A stretch of DNA of 64,000 nt, taken from the NCBI RefSeq assembly GCF_030285625.1, contig NZ_CP127294.1, positions 3,854,001 through 3,918,000 on the forward strand. Reading direction: 5' to 3'. Shown here in pieces: positions 51,745 through 60,726 of this stretch; position 1 is the first letter of the stretch, and the number at the start of each line of letters is the position of its first letter. Source of the DNA: Amycolatopsis sp. 2-15. Its GTDB lineage: Bacteria; Actinomycetota; Actinomycetes; Mycobacteriales; Pseudonocardiaceae. The translations under genes and the position numbers were made by a program. The notes beneath the pieces are model-generated. The model was not told the origin of the DNA, made no database searches, and worked only from the letters and a program-made list of their open reading frames with translations.

Positions 51745-52350
51745 ATGGCCGGTCACGCCGGAGCTTTGACGATGGCGCCGCCTCCGATGTCCACACTGGA
51801 CGAAACCGCGACACCCGAGGAACTGCTCGCACGGGTGGCGCTCGGGGACGAGGCGGCGTTCGCCCGGCTCTACGACGAGCTCGCGGGACCCGTGCTGGGC
51901 ATGGTGGTCCGGGTGCTGCGGGACCGGGCGCAGTCCGAGGAGGTCGCGCAGGAGACGATGCTGGAGATCTGGCGCAAGGCCGCGACGTTCACGCCTGAAC
52001 GCGGGAACGTGCGATCGTGGGCGCTGACGATCGCGCACCGGCGGGCGATCGACCGCGTGCGGTCCGAGCAGTCGGGCTCCGATCGGGAGACCCGCGCCGG
52101 CCGCCTGGACCCGCACCGGGACTTCGACGAGGTCGCCGAGCAGACGATGCTGCGCCTGGAACGCGACGACGTGCGCGCGGCGCTCGCCTCGCTCACCGAC
52201 CTGCAGCGCCGCTCGATCGAGCTCGCGTACTACGACGGGTACACCTATCGCGAAGTCGGCGCCCTCCTCGACATCCCCGTCAGCACCGTCAAGTCGCGCA
52301 TGCGAGACGGCCTCATCCGCCTGCGCCACGTCCTGGGAGCACGAGCATGA
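51745..52350 (+). CDS. sigK: ECF RNA polymerase sigma factor SigK
   Basis: This is 201 residues from the ATG at 51745 behind GGGAGGGAC. Region 2 (about 35-105) includes FARLYDELAGPVLGMVVRVL, QSEEVAQETMLEIWRKAATF and RSWALTIAHRRAIDRVRSE. Region 4 (about 140-195) includes LTDLQRRSIELAYYDGYTYR and EVGALLDIPVSTVKSRMRDG. These match the SigK group of ECF factors. The rskA-type gene overlaps its stop (ATGA). A possible autoregulatory promoter is CAATAC-N16-CGAATG at 51654-51681. Output is likely the exported-protein genes around it. Confidence 0.9.
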   Translation: MAGHAGALTMAPPPMSTLDETATPEELLARVALGDEAAFARLYDELAGPVLGMVVRVLRDRAQSEEVAQETMLEIWRKAATFTPERGNVRSWALTIAHRRAIDRVRSEQSGSDRETRAGRLDPHRDFDEVAEQTMLRLERDDVRAALASLTDLQRRSIELAYYDGYTYREVGALLDIPVSTVKSRMRDGLIRLRHVLGARA

Positions 52351-53069
52351 CCACCGCCGAAACCCACGCCCTCACCGGCGCCTACGTGCTCGACGCCATC
52401 GGCGACTTCGAGCGGGCGAAGTTCGAACGGCACCTGCGCGACTGCGAGGTGTGCGCCCACGAGGTGCGTGAGCTGCGAGCCGTGGCCGCTTTGCTCGGCG
52501 TCGCCGCCGACGCCGAGCCGCCGGCCCGGCTGCGCTCGGCCGTGCTCGCGCGGATCACGGCGACGCGCCAGGCTCCGCCGCTCGTCCACGAACCGCGGCC
52601 CGCGGCCGGCGTCCCGCGGCGATGGCGCACGCGGGCGGCGATCGCGGTCGCCGCCGCCGCGGCAGTGGCCGCCGGCGTCGTCGGGGGCATCACCCTGGGC
52701 GACGGCCCGGGCGGCGATCGCGGCTCGACGGTCGTGACCGCGGACGGCCAGATCCTGGCCGCACCCGACGCCGTCACCGTCACCGCGCGCGCCGCCACCG
52801 GCGGGACCGGTACCGCCGAGGCCTCCCGCAGCGTCGCGCGGGTCGCGGTCTCGCTCGACGGCGTCGCGACCCTCGACCCCGCCCACGCGTACCAGGTCTG
52901 GCTGATCGGCCCGCGCGGTCCTCGGTCGGCCGGCCTGCTCCGCCCCGACGCCGGCCCGCTGGTCAGCGCGCTGCCCGCGGACGTCGACCACATCGCCGTC
53001 ACCACCGAACCCGCGACGGGATCACCGCGGCCGACGACCCCTGGGGTGCTCCGGCTCGACCTCGGGTGA
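52347..53069 (+). CDS. rskA: Anti-sigma-K factor RskA
   Basis: This is 240 residues. The N-terminal zinc-binding anti-sigma domain has HLRDCEVCAHEVRELRAVAA (H-x3-C-x2-C). A single membrane helix (about 95-113, AIAVAAAAAVAAGVVGGITL) separates it from an extracytoplasmic RskA domain with AYQVWLIGPRGPRSAGLLRP and VDHIAVTTEPATGSP near the end, as in mycobacterial RskA. It should hold SigK at the membrane until proteolysis or redox change releases it. The start overlaps the sigK stop, a normal sigma/anti-sigma arrangement. Confidence 0.9.
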   Translation: MTTAETHALTGAYVLDAIGDFERAKFERHLRDCEVCAHEVRELRAVAALLGVAADAEPPARLRSAVLARITATRQAPPLVHEPRPAAGVPRRWRTRAAIAVAAAAAVAAGVVGGITLGDGPGGDRGSTVVTADGQILAAPDAVTVTARAATGGTGTAEASRSVARVAVSLDGVATLDPAHAYQVWLIGPRGPRSAGLLRPDAGPLVSALPADVDHIAVTTEPATGSPRPTTPGVLRLDLG

Positions 53070-53115
53070 GCTGCGATCCACTTCGTACTCGAGAGCCCGA
53101 TCCGCAGGAGCACAC

Positions 53116-53295
53116 GTGGCTGCACAAGCGAACGAGCCGATCCACCACGTCGCGGACGGGTCCGAGCTGGCCCGGGAGCTGGACTCCTACCTCGCCGAGG
53201 GCTACGGCATCGAGCGCGCGGCCGACGGCTGGCTGGTACTGCGCCGTGGGTCCACCCGGATCACGGTCGTCACCGCCGCCGCACTCTCCGGCTGA
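53116..53295 (+). CDS. Small uncharacterised protein
   Basis: A GTG at 53116 with GCAGGAG upstream opens 59 codons: VADGSELARELDSYLAEGYG, then ADGWLVLRRGSTRITVVTAA. Nearly all codons end in G or C and it fills the space between rskA and a terminator exactly, so it is probably real. Soluble, one short alpha/beta unit. No family recognised. Likely co-transcribed with sigK-rskA. Confidence 0.6.
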   Translation: MAAQANEPIHHVADGSELARELDSYLAEGYGIERAADGWLVLRRGSTRITVVTAAALSG

Positions 53296-53305
53296 CCGAA
53301 CGCGA

Positions 53306-53349
53306 CGAAGGGGGTGGTGGGCCACCTGGCCCGCCACCCCCTTCGTTTT
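53306..53349 (+). terminator. Rho-independent terminator
   Basis: CGAAGGGGGTGG...CCACCCCCTTCG, with an inner GGGCC-ACCT-GGCCC and one mismatch between the two, is followed by TTTT. It ends the sigK transcript and sits before the convergent ferritin-like gene. Confidence 0.85.
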
Positions 53350-53364
53350 CCTCTGGTGCCGGGG

Positions 53365-54366
53365 TCAGCCGGCGGCGCTGGTGTTGACGTCGCCATTGAC
53401 GCCCTTCGGGAAGAACCCGCCTGAAGTCGCGGCTTTGTCGGTCAGGTAGACGATGTTGAGGACCTGGCCGGGGCTGCGGCTGTAGGCGATTCCGTTGGCG
53501 TCGGTGGGCACGATGTCGGCGTTGCCGTGGCTGTCGATCACGCCCTGGTCGTCGTCGGCGGGGCCGTCGAGGCTGTCGCGGGCGGCGGACAGTTTGACCG
53601 ACGCCTTTTTCAGGTCGGTGCTGAACAAACCGGTGCCGAGCAGGCCACCACCGCGCTGGTAGAGCGCGCTGCGGATCGTGCCGGCGTGGTAGGCCTCGAC
53701 CGCGAGGATGCCCGCGGCCGCTTCGCGGTAGGTCTTGTTGCTGATCAGCGGGGCCGCGCCTTTGTAGGCGGTGACCCCGACGTCTTCGAACAGGTACGCG
53801 GCGAGCAGGAAGTTCTACTCGCACGCGAACGCGTCGAAGGTGTGCCCGGGCTTCACGATCCCGGCCGCCTGCGCGGCGGCGGTGAAGCTGGACTGCAGGT
53901 CGATCGCGGGCCGGCTGACCGCCGCGGCGCCCAGCGCGGAGCGCAGGAACGCGACGTGCGCCTTCTCGTCGCCCGCGATCTCCTGGGCGTACTGCTTGGT
54001 GGCCTTCGTCTCGAACCGCACCGCGCGGCCACCGGTGACCCCGCCCCGGGTGCCCGTGCCGGTGGTCATCGAGTCGGCCAGGCCTTTGCCCGTCACGGCG
54101 TGCAGGTAGAACTCGGCCTCGAGGTATTCGAGGTTGAGGGCGAAGTTCAGCACCGCGCCGTCACTCACCTCGGCGCCGGCCTCGGCCACCGGCGCGGACC
54201 GGCGGGTCGCCGCGGCCGCCGGACCGGCGAGGGCGAGTCCGCCGAGCGCGCCGACGCCGACGACGCCGAGCCCGGTCATGCCCGCGGCCTGGAGGAACTT
54301 GCGCCGATCCTGGGGATTCTCCGCGCTCCGGGTGATCATGGAGGCGGCATAACGCTTGCCGAACAC
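53365..54366 (-). pseudogene. Tat-exported ferritin-like protein with an in-frame amber codon
   Basis: From a GTG at 54366 (GGAAGGAG upstream) the protein begins with a twin-arginine signal ([20 protein letters not shown]). A ferritin-like four-helix domain follows: [14 protein letters not shown] (Glu pair), [17 protein letters not shown] (ExxH), then FACE and a TAG at 53815-53817. The same frame continues without a shift as NFLLAAYLFEDVGVTAYKGA, AVEAYHAGTIRSALYQRGGG (second ExxH) to 53365. A full-length product would have 333 residues. The break is one nonsense codon, either a fresh mutation, a sequence error, or read-through. A weak SigK-like promoter (CAATCC-N17-CGAACT, 54464-54492) lies upstream. 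Confidence 0.82.
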
Positions 54367-54598
54367 AGGCGATCTCCTTCCGACCCGGCACCGCGGACGG
54401 CCGTGCCGGGCGTCCCCCGCGCCGGACGTGCGCGCGAGGGGTGGATCTTGCGTGGACCACCGGAGTTCGGTGCCGCTTGGGGACGTGGATTGGTCCGAAC
54501 CTGGATCGGGTGACGGCGGCTCCCGGGCGGCGTGGCGGCGTACCCGCATTTCAGTGGCCCAAACCTGTTGGGGCAAAAGAAAAAGATCAGCCCCGCAC

Positions 54599-54627
54599 CC
54601 ATCCGTTCGGGTGCGCCGCCGCGAAGA
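54599..54627 (+). promoter_or_regulatory. SigK-like promoter of the secreted-protein gene
   Basis: CCATCC (54599-54604) followed after 17 bases by CGAAGA (54622-54627), 45 bp before the ATG at 54672. The -10 part matches CGAA only, so this is weaker than the sites at 49961 and 51595. Confidence 0.45.
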
Positions 54628-54671
54628 CCCCCTGACGAGCGACTCGCAACGTCACGAAAGGAGGTGAATAC

Positions 54672-55447
54672 ATGGAAACATCTCCGATGATCTGCCGGGC
54701 GGACAAGTCTGGCCGTCCCCTGTCCGGGCGCTGTTCGTGATGAGCGTGATGTGCGGGTTCGCCTTGCTCGCCATGGTGCTGGCCGATCGTGCGAGCGCGG
54801 CGGAGCAACCGACGTCCGGACAGGACGGTCAGCACACGGCTCAGCCCGGCGGGCTTCTTTCCGAGGTCCACGGCTTGGTCGGGTCGGTGTTGCGTCCGGT
54901 TTCGGGCGCGGTGGCCCCGGTTGTCGAAACGGCGGCCGAGGTGGTGCGTCCGGTGACGGACGCGGTGTCCCCGGTGGTCGGTTCGGTGACCGCGGTGGTC
55001 CCGCCGGCGTCGCCGACAGCGCCGACGGCCGATCCGGTGGACGGCCGGGTCGATCCCGCGCCGGCTGCTTCGTCAGCAGGCTCGCACAGCGATCCGGTGG
55101 TCGCGCCGACGCCGGACACTGCCGCGGCGACGGGCGTATCGGTGCGCGAGCACGAGGTCGGCGAGCCGTCGGTCACCACGCCCGGCAAGCCGGCACCGCC
55201 GGTGCGGGACGTGCCGGTGACGTCCGGTGGCTCCTGGCAAGGTGTTCCACAAGGACCGTTCCAGCCGGACACGACCGGGCGCCGCGATTCGGGCACCTTG
55301 TCCGCCTCGGCTCAGCACGACGGTGCCGCGGCCATTTTGGCGGCACGAGCCGGCACGCGTGGTGTGGCGCAACGATGGCGCGCGCCACCCGAAGCCGGCG
55401 GCGAGCTGCGTTGGCCGATGTTCGAGAGCGACAACCGGCCTGGATGA
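54672..55447 (+). pseudogene. Secreted Pro/Val/Thr-rich protein, one frameshift in the signal peptide
   Basis: AAAGGAGGTGA (54657-54667), a full-length Shine-Dalgarno sequence, precedes the ATG at 54672 (METSPMICRADKSGRPLSGR). The frame ends at a TGA, but one added base at about 54731 (CGC to CGCC) joins it to LFVMSVMCGFALLAMVLADR, a hydrophobic signal core with a cleavage site after ASAAE. The mature part is low-complexity: LVGSVLRPVSGAVAPVVETA and VVRPVTDAVSPVVGSVTAVV repeat a 7-11 residue Val/Pro pattern. The repaired length is 258 residues. It is an exported structural-type protein, role unknown. Confidence 0.7.
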
Positions 55448-55499
55448 GTGTCCCTTTCCACCTCCATCAATCCACAATGGACATAAGGAAAGGGAAACC

Positions 55500-56739
55500 A
55501 TGCGCAAGTACGTGCGACGGGGCTTGACGGCCGCGTTCATCTCAGGCGGGTTCGTCCTGCTGGGCACCGCGGTGGCCAGTGCGGACACCAACCCGCTCGG
55601 AGGGCTCGGCGACGGCCTGCACTCCGTGGTCGCCGGCGTGACGTCGGTCGGCAGCCACGGCGGTACCGGCGGGAACTCCGGCGACGCGGGGAACGCGAGC
55701 AGCGGCAACACCGCGGTCAGCGGGAACTCCGGTGACTCGGGCAGCTCCGGCGCCACCGGCGGCAACCACGCCGCGAGCCTGTGTGTGCTGGCGTCGTGCA
55801 CGACCTCGGTCTCGTCGGGCAACTCGGGTGACACCGGAATCGACCGGCAGCACCGGGACCGCGACGAACACCAGCACCACCACCGGCGGCGACTCCGGTA
55901 CGGCGGGCAATGGCGGCACCGGAACAGCGGCGGCCACGCACACCGGCTCGTCACGCGGTGGCCGCGGCGGCATCCTCGGATTCGTCTCCGGCACCGCTTC
56001 CGGCGGCAACAGTGGCAATTCCGGTAACGCCGGCGACGCCACCAGCACCCACACCGCGGTGACGGGCGCGTCCGGCACTTCGGGCGACTCCGGCGCCACC
56101 GGGGGCAACAGCGCCTACGGGCTCTGCCTGCTTGCCCGCTGCACCACCACGGTCACCTCGGGCGACTCCGGTTCGACCGGCTCCACCGGCACCACCGGTG
56201 ACGCCACGAACCAGAGCACCACGACCGGTGGTACCTCCGGCCCGGCGGGCAACGGCGGCGACGCCACGGCTGGCGGTGCGAGCACCGCGTCGAACAGCGG
56301 CAGTGACCGTTGGTCGTGGAACGGCAACGGTGGCTCGCTCGGCAACGTCCTCTCGGGTGCGTTCGCCGGCAAGGGCGGCAACTCCGGCCGCGCCGGTGGC
56401 GCCACCAGCACGAACACCGCGGTGACGGGCGCCTCCGGCACTTCGGGCGGCTCCGGTGCCACCGGTGGCAACACCGCCAGCACCTCCACCGGCGGCGGCT
56501 CCGGCCACCGCGCGTGGGGCCACGCCGGTTGGGGCCGCGGCGGTTCGCCGGACCAGGCTGACCACTCGAGCACCACGGTCGGCTCGGGTGACTCCGGCGC
56601 CACCGGTTCCACCGGGGTGACCGGCGACGCCGGCAACACCAGCACCACCACGGGCGGCGCCTCCGGCCCGGCCGGCAACGGCGGCAACGCCGACGCCACC
56701 GGCTGGAACACCTTCGCCCACGCCCCGCGCACCGTCTGA
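55500..56739 (+). pseudogene. Secreted Gly/Ser/Thr-rich protein with three long repeats, one frameshift
   Basis: The ATG at 55500 (AAGGAAAGGG upstream) starts a signal peptide (RRGLTAAFISGGFVLLGTAV, cleaved after ASA). The frame breaks at about 55838, where removing one A joins it to the rest; the repaired length is 412 residues. The mature protein is three repeats of about 110-130 residues, each with GNSG-type glycine segments, an NTAVTGASGTSGDSGATGG block and a GSTGSTGTTGDATNQSTTTG block ending SGPAGNGG. Repeats one and two hold a Cys-x5-Cys pair (LCVLASC, LCLLARC). It is probably a wall- or surface-associated repeat protein. No enzyme domain. Confidence 0.78.
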
Positions 56740-56757
56740 CGGAAGCGGGACACCTGA

Positions 56758-56800
56758 AACGGGGTGGGGTGCCGGAAAAATCCCGGTGCCCCGCCCCGTT
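56758..56800. terminator. Long hairpin after the repeat protein
   Basis: AACGGGGTGGGGTGCCGG and CCGGTGCCCCGCCCCGTT pair over 18 positions with two G-T type mismatches and a 7-base A-rich loop. Terminator of the repeat-protein transcript. Confidence 0.8.
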
Positions 56801-56961
56801 CGGGTTCAGCACTCGCCGGCAAGAAATCCACTGTGGACACTTCGCCGGATCGTCCGCTCGTGACGCGCGTGTGACCCATCCGACGGTTTTGCCCCACCCC
56901 GACCGGGATATCCCGGTGGTAATCGCCCCAGAACTCGGCGACCACCGTCCGTCTCCGAGAA

Positions 56962-57963
56962 ATGAGCGATCGCATGACACAAACCCTCACCCGCCCCAGC
57001 CGTGACGCGCGAAAACCCGCGCAGCCGATGCTGTCGGGCGAAAAGACCCGGACCGAGAACTCCTTGGTGAAGCTGTTTGCCGTCGTCCCGTTGGTGGCGC
57101 TGGTGGCGGCGGTGCCGTTCGCGTGGGGCTGGGGCCTGGGCTGGATCGACCTCGCGCTGGCCGCCGGGTTCTACGTCCTCACCTGCCTCGGCGTCACGAT
57201 CGGGTTCCACCGGTACTTCACGCACGGTGCGTTCAAGGCCCGCCGCGGGCTGCGGATCGCGCTGGCCGTGGCCGGGAGCATGGCCATGCAGGGGCCGGTG
57301 ATCACCTGGGTCGCCGACCACCGCCGCCACCACGCCTTCGCCGACCGCGAAGGCGATCCGCATTCCCCGTGGCGCTACGGCACCTCGCCCACCGCGCTCG
57401 CGAAGGGATTCTGGTTCGCCCACATGGGCTGGCTGTTCGACCGCCAGAAGACCAACGCCCAGCGGTTCGCCCCCGATCTGCTCGCCGACCGCGACATCGC
57501 GCGCATCGACCGCTCGTTCCCCGCGTTGACCGTCCTCACGCTCCTCGCGCCCGCCCTCATCGGCGGACTCGCCACGATGTCCTGGTGGGGCGCGGTGACC
57601 GCGTTCTTCTGGGCGAGCCTCGTGCGCGTCGCGGTGCTGCACCACGTGACCTGGTCGGTGAACTCGCTGTGCCACATGATCGGCGACCGGCCCTACGCCG
57701 CGCGTGACAAGTCGGCGAACTTCTGGCCGCTGGCCATCGCGTCCATGGGCGAGTCGTGGCACAACTCCCACCACGCCGACCCGACCGGCGCCCGCCACGG
57801 CGTCCGCCGCGGCCAGCTGGACATCTCCGCGCGGATCATCTGGCTGTTCGAGAAGGCCGGCTGGGCCACCGACGTCCGCTGGCCGAAGCCCGAACGCCTG
57901 GTCCGTAAGCTGAACCCGGGCTACGCGCCGGGGCTCGAACGCGGAGTGCTCGATCCCCGATGA
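56962..57963 (+). CDS. Membrane fatty acyl-CoA/acyl-lipid desaturase
   Basis: This is 333 residues from the ATG at 56962 (a second ATG four codons on is possible). The three histidine boxes of the membrane di-iron desaturases are complete: HRYFTH, HRRHH and HNSHH. Four hydrophobic segments come in two pairs. It belongs to the stearoyl-CoA 9-desaturase (DesA3-like) branch and introduces a cis double bond in acyl chains at the membrane with electrons from a reductase encoded elsewhere. CCATCC at 56876, followed at 18 bases by CGACCG, is a doubtful SigK-like element. Possible role in membrane fluidity or cold adaptation. Confidence 0.9.
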   Translation: MSDRMTQTLTRPSRDARKPAQPMLSGEKTRTENSLVKLFAVVPLVALVAAVPFAWGWGLGWIDLALAAGFYVLTCLGVTIGFHRYFTHGAFKARRGLRIALAVAGSMAMQGPVITWVADHRRHHAFADREGDPHSPWRYGTSPTALAKGFWFAHMGWLFDRQKTNAQRFAPDLLADRDIARIDRSFPALTVLTLLAPALIGGLATMSWWGAVTAFFWASLVRVAVLHHVTWSVNSLCHMIGDRPYAARDKSANFWPLAIASMGESWHNSHHADPTGARHGVRRGQLDISARIIWLFEKAGWATDVRWPKPERLVRKLNPGYAPGLERGVLDPR

Positions 57964-58056
57964 CACTGCGCGCCGGACCCAACCCTGGTTCGATCAGCTC
58001 GGGTTGACCTCGCAGCCTCCACGTTCCGAACACCCGCACCTCCGGAGGCCCCAGCC

Positions 58057-59178
58057 GTGCCCGAATCCCAGGAACCCGAGCAGGGTTCGTTCGCCGACGC
58101 CGAAGCCGCCGCGGCCGAGCTGAGCACGACCGCACAGCCGTTGGGGGCCAAGGGAAAACCGCTCAACCGGCGGTCGCCCTTCCTGCTCGGCCTGGCGGGC
58201 GCGGCAGGCGTGGCGGTGGTTTACGGGCTGGTGCAGATCGTGGTCGGGCTTCAGGACATCCTGGTGCTGATCGGGCTCGCGCTGTTCCTCGCCATCGGCC
58301 TCGAACCCGCGGTCTCGTGGCTGACTCGACGCCGGTTCCGCCGCTGGCTCGCGGTGACGACCGTGTTCGTCGTGGGGCTGCTGGCCCTCGGCGGCTTCCT
58401 CACCGCGGCGATCCCGGTGGTGGTCGAGCAGGGCACGCAGCTCGTCGCCAAGGCTCCCGGCTGGTTGCACGACGCCCAGAACCACAACACCGTCCTCGGG
58501 CAGCTCAACGACCGCTTCCACCTGCAATCGCAGCTCGAAGGCGTGCTCAACGGCCCCGGTCTCGGCACCGGGCTGCTCGGCGCCGGCCAGGCCGTGTTCA
58601 GCGCGTTGACCAATGTGCTGATCCTGATCGTGCTCACGGTGTACTTCCTCGCCGACCTGCCCCGCATCCGCGCGGGCGGCTACCGGCTGATCCCGCACTC
58701 GCGCCGGCCGCGGGCCATCCTCCTCGGCGACGAAATCTCCACCAAGGTCGGCGGCTACGTGCTCGGCAACCTGGCCATCTCCGTCATCGCCGGTGTGCTG
58801 ACCCTCGCGTGGCTCCTGATCTTCGGCGTCCCCTACGCGGCGCTGCTCGCGATCACCGTCGCCATCCTCGACCTGATCCCGGTGGTCGGCTCGGTCGTCG
58901 GCGGCGTGCTCGTGAGCCTGGTCGCCCTGACGGTGTCACTGCCGGTCTGCCTTGCCACGATCGGGTTCTTCGTCGGCTACCGCCTCGTCGAGGACTACGT
59001 CCTGGTGCCCCGCATCATCGGCGGCGCGGTGAAGGTGCCCGCCCTCGTCACCGTCGTCGCCGTCATCGTCGGCGGCGCGCTGCTGGGCATCGTCGGCGCA
59101 CTGGTGGCCATTCCTATCGCCGCAGCGGCCCTGCTGATCGTCCGCGAAATCTTGTACCCGCGCCTCGACCGAGCCTGA
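58057..59178 (+). CDS. AI-2E family transporter
   Basis: This is 373 residues from the GTG at 58057. An acidic N-terminal tail of about 40 residues precedes about eight membrane helices. LFLAIGLEPAVSWLTRRRFR, ISVIAGVLTLAWLLIFGVPY and LDLIPVVGSVVGGVLVSLVA are signatures of the AI-2E/PerM permease family. Members range from sodium/proton antiporters to supposed signal exporters, so the substrate is open. Stands alone. The 239 bases after it (59179-59417) show only a short DUF4190-like hydrophobic trace in mixed frames. Confidence 0.88.
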   Translation: MPESQEPEQGSFADAEAAAAELSTTAQPLGAKGKPLNRRSPFLLGLAGAAGVAVVYGLVQIVVGLQDILVLIGLALFLAIGLEPAVSWLTRRRFRRWLAVTTVFVVGLLALGGFLTAAIPVVVEQGTQLVAKAPGWLHDAQNHNTVLGQLNDRFHLQSQLEGVLNGPGLGTGLLGAGQAVFSALTNVLILIVLTVYFLADLPRIRAGGYRLIPHSRRPRAILLGDEISTKVGGYVLGNLAISVIAGVLTLAWLLIFGVPYAALLAITVAILDLIPVVGSVVGGVLVSLVALTVSLPVCLATIGFFVGYRLVEDYVLVPRIIGGAVKVPALVTVVAVIVGGALLGIVGALVAIPIAAAALLIVREILYPRLDRA

Positions 59179-59417
59179 GCGGGTCTTCCCTCGTCCAAGC
59201 GGATCCAAACCGCCCGTCGGCGAGAGTCACCCCACCTCCGCCCCGCGATCGTGGACAGCGGGGACGGTCGCCGTGGCCGCGATCGTCTTTGGGCTGCTCC
59301 TGCCGCGCCGGCCGGGCCGCGCTCGCCCTGGTGCTCGGCAGCGACCACCACCAGGACCAGCGTTCACGGCGATCGCGGCGAGTGTGTTAGGACTGGGTCC
59401 TAGCAAAGGGGCTCCAG

Positions 59418-60569
59418 GTGCACCAGCTCAGTCTCGGCGTCATCTCGCATTCGCGGAAAGAAAACGAACGCCGGTTGCCGATCCACCCGCACCACCTCGA
59501 CCGGATCGACGCCGATCTCCGGAAAACCATCTACCTCGAACACGGCTACGGCGAATCCTTCGGCGTATCCGACGAGCGACTGGCGGGCCTCGTCGCGGGG
59601 CTGCGCTCGCGTGAGCAGCTGATCGCCGAGTGCGACGTCGTCTTGCTGGCCAAGCCGCTGGCCGGCGACGTCGCCGAACTGCGGGACGGCCAGGTCCTGT
59701 GGGGCTGGCCCCACTGCGTGCAGGACGCCGAGCTGACCCAGCTCGCCATCGACCGGCGGCTGACGGTGATCGCCTTCGAGGCGATGAACCACTGGCGCCG
59801 TGACGGGTCGTTCGGCTTGCACGTGTTCCACAAGAACAACGAGCTGGCCGGGTACTGCTCGGTGGTGCACGGCCTGCAGCTGATCGGGTCGACCGGCGAC
59901 TTCGGCCGACGGCTGCGGGCGGTGGTGATCGGGTTCGGCGCGACGGCGCGCGGCTCGGTGACGGCCTTGAACGCCCACGGGATCCACGACGTCGACGTCC
60001 TCACCGCACGCGGCCTCAGCGCGGTCGCCTCGCCGATCCACTCGGCGACTATGGTGCACATCGACCACGACGTGAACAACCCGGGCGATCTCCGCCGCAG
60101 CCACGCGCTCACCCCGACGGGCCGGGTGCCGCTGGCCGGGTTCCTCGCCGAGCACGACATCGTCGTCAACTGCGTGCTGCAGGACACCGACGCGCCGCTG
60201 ACCTTCCTCATCGAAGAGGACCTCGCCGCGTTCACCGCGGGCAGCCTCATCGTCGACGTCTCGTGTGACGAAGGCATGGGCTTCAGCTGGGCACAGCCGA
60301 CGACGTTCGCCGAGCCGACCTTCCCGGTCGGGGACGGCATCACCTACTACGCCGTCGACCACAGCCCGTCCTACCTGTGGAACTCCGCGACCTGGGAGAT
60401 CAGCGAAGCCCTCCTGCCGCACCTGCGGTCGGTCCTCGCGGGCTCCGCCACCTGGGACGATCACCCCACCGTCCGGCGTGCCATCGAGATCCGCGAAGGC
60501 ACGGTCGAGAACCCGGCGATCCTGTCCTTCCAGCACCGCTCGCCGGAATACCCGCACCAGAAGCTCTGA
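59418..60569 (+). CDS. N5-(carboxyethyl)ornithine synthase-like dehydrogenase
   Basis: This is 383 residues from the GTG at 59418. The N-terminal ISHSRKENERRLPIHPHHLD and later WGWPHCVQDAELTQLAIDRR are characteristic of N5-(carboxyethyl)ornithine synthase, a relative of alanine dehydrogenase. The NAD(P)-binding motif VVIGFGATARGSVTALNA starts near residue 170. VDVSCDEGMGFSWAQPTTF and YYAVDHSPSYLWNSATWEIS match the C-terminal part. The known lactococcal enzyme condenses pyruvate with ornithine or lysine using NADPH. Here the amine partner is not known. A terminator follows directly. Confidence 0.85.
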   Translation: MHQLSLGVISHSRKENERRLPIHPHHLDRIDADLRKTIYLEHGYGESFGVSDERLAGLVAGLRSREQLIAECDVVLLAKPLAGDVAELRDGQVLWGWPHCVQDAELTQLAIDRRLTVIAFEAMNHWRRDGSFGLHVFHKNNELAGYCSVVHGLQLIGSTGDFGRRLRAVVIGFGATARGSVTALNAHGIHDVDVLTARGLSAVASPIHSATMVHIDHDVNNPGDLRRSHALTPTGRVPLAGFLAEHDIVVNCVLQDTDAPLTFLIEEDLAAFTAGSLIVDVSCDEGMGFSWAQPTTFAEPTFPVGDGITYYAVDHSPSYLWNSATWEISEALLPHLRSVLAGSATWDDHPTVRRAIEIREGTVENPAILSFQHRSPEYPHQKL

Positions 60570-60580
60570 GCTCCGGCGAA

Positions 60581-60616
60581 GCTCGTGTCCTGACCGCCCA
60601 GGGTCAGGGCACGAGC
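60581..60616. terminator. Hairpin terminator
   Basis: GCTCGTGTCCTGACC-N6-GGTCAGGGCACGAGC pairs over 15 positions with one T-G wobble, 12 bp after the stop of the synthase-like gene. Confidence 0.8.
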
Positions 60617-60726
60617 ACCCGCCCGGCACCGCGAACGTCGTTCCGTCAGCCGCGCTTCACCACTGCGTACGCCGCGATGGAAAGATCGTTCCGACGACGG
60701 ACAGGCCGAGGGAGGGTGGCGCCGCG

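Noticed and set aside
53815..53817. Pyrrolysine or other recoding at the amber codon
   Set aside because: No pyrrolysine machinery is visible and such recoding is not expected in this kind of organism; mutation, error or simple read-through is likelier.
55838..55845. Programmed frameshifting in the repeat protein
   Set aside because: No slippery heptamer or pseudoknot is evident and many other genes here carry random one-base run changes.
55500..56739. PE_PGRS-type mycobacterial protein
   Set aside because: There is a normal signal peptide and no PE domain; the repeats are Gly/Ser/Thr blocks, not GGA/GGN triplets.
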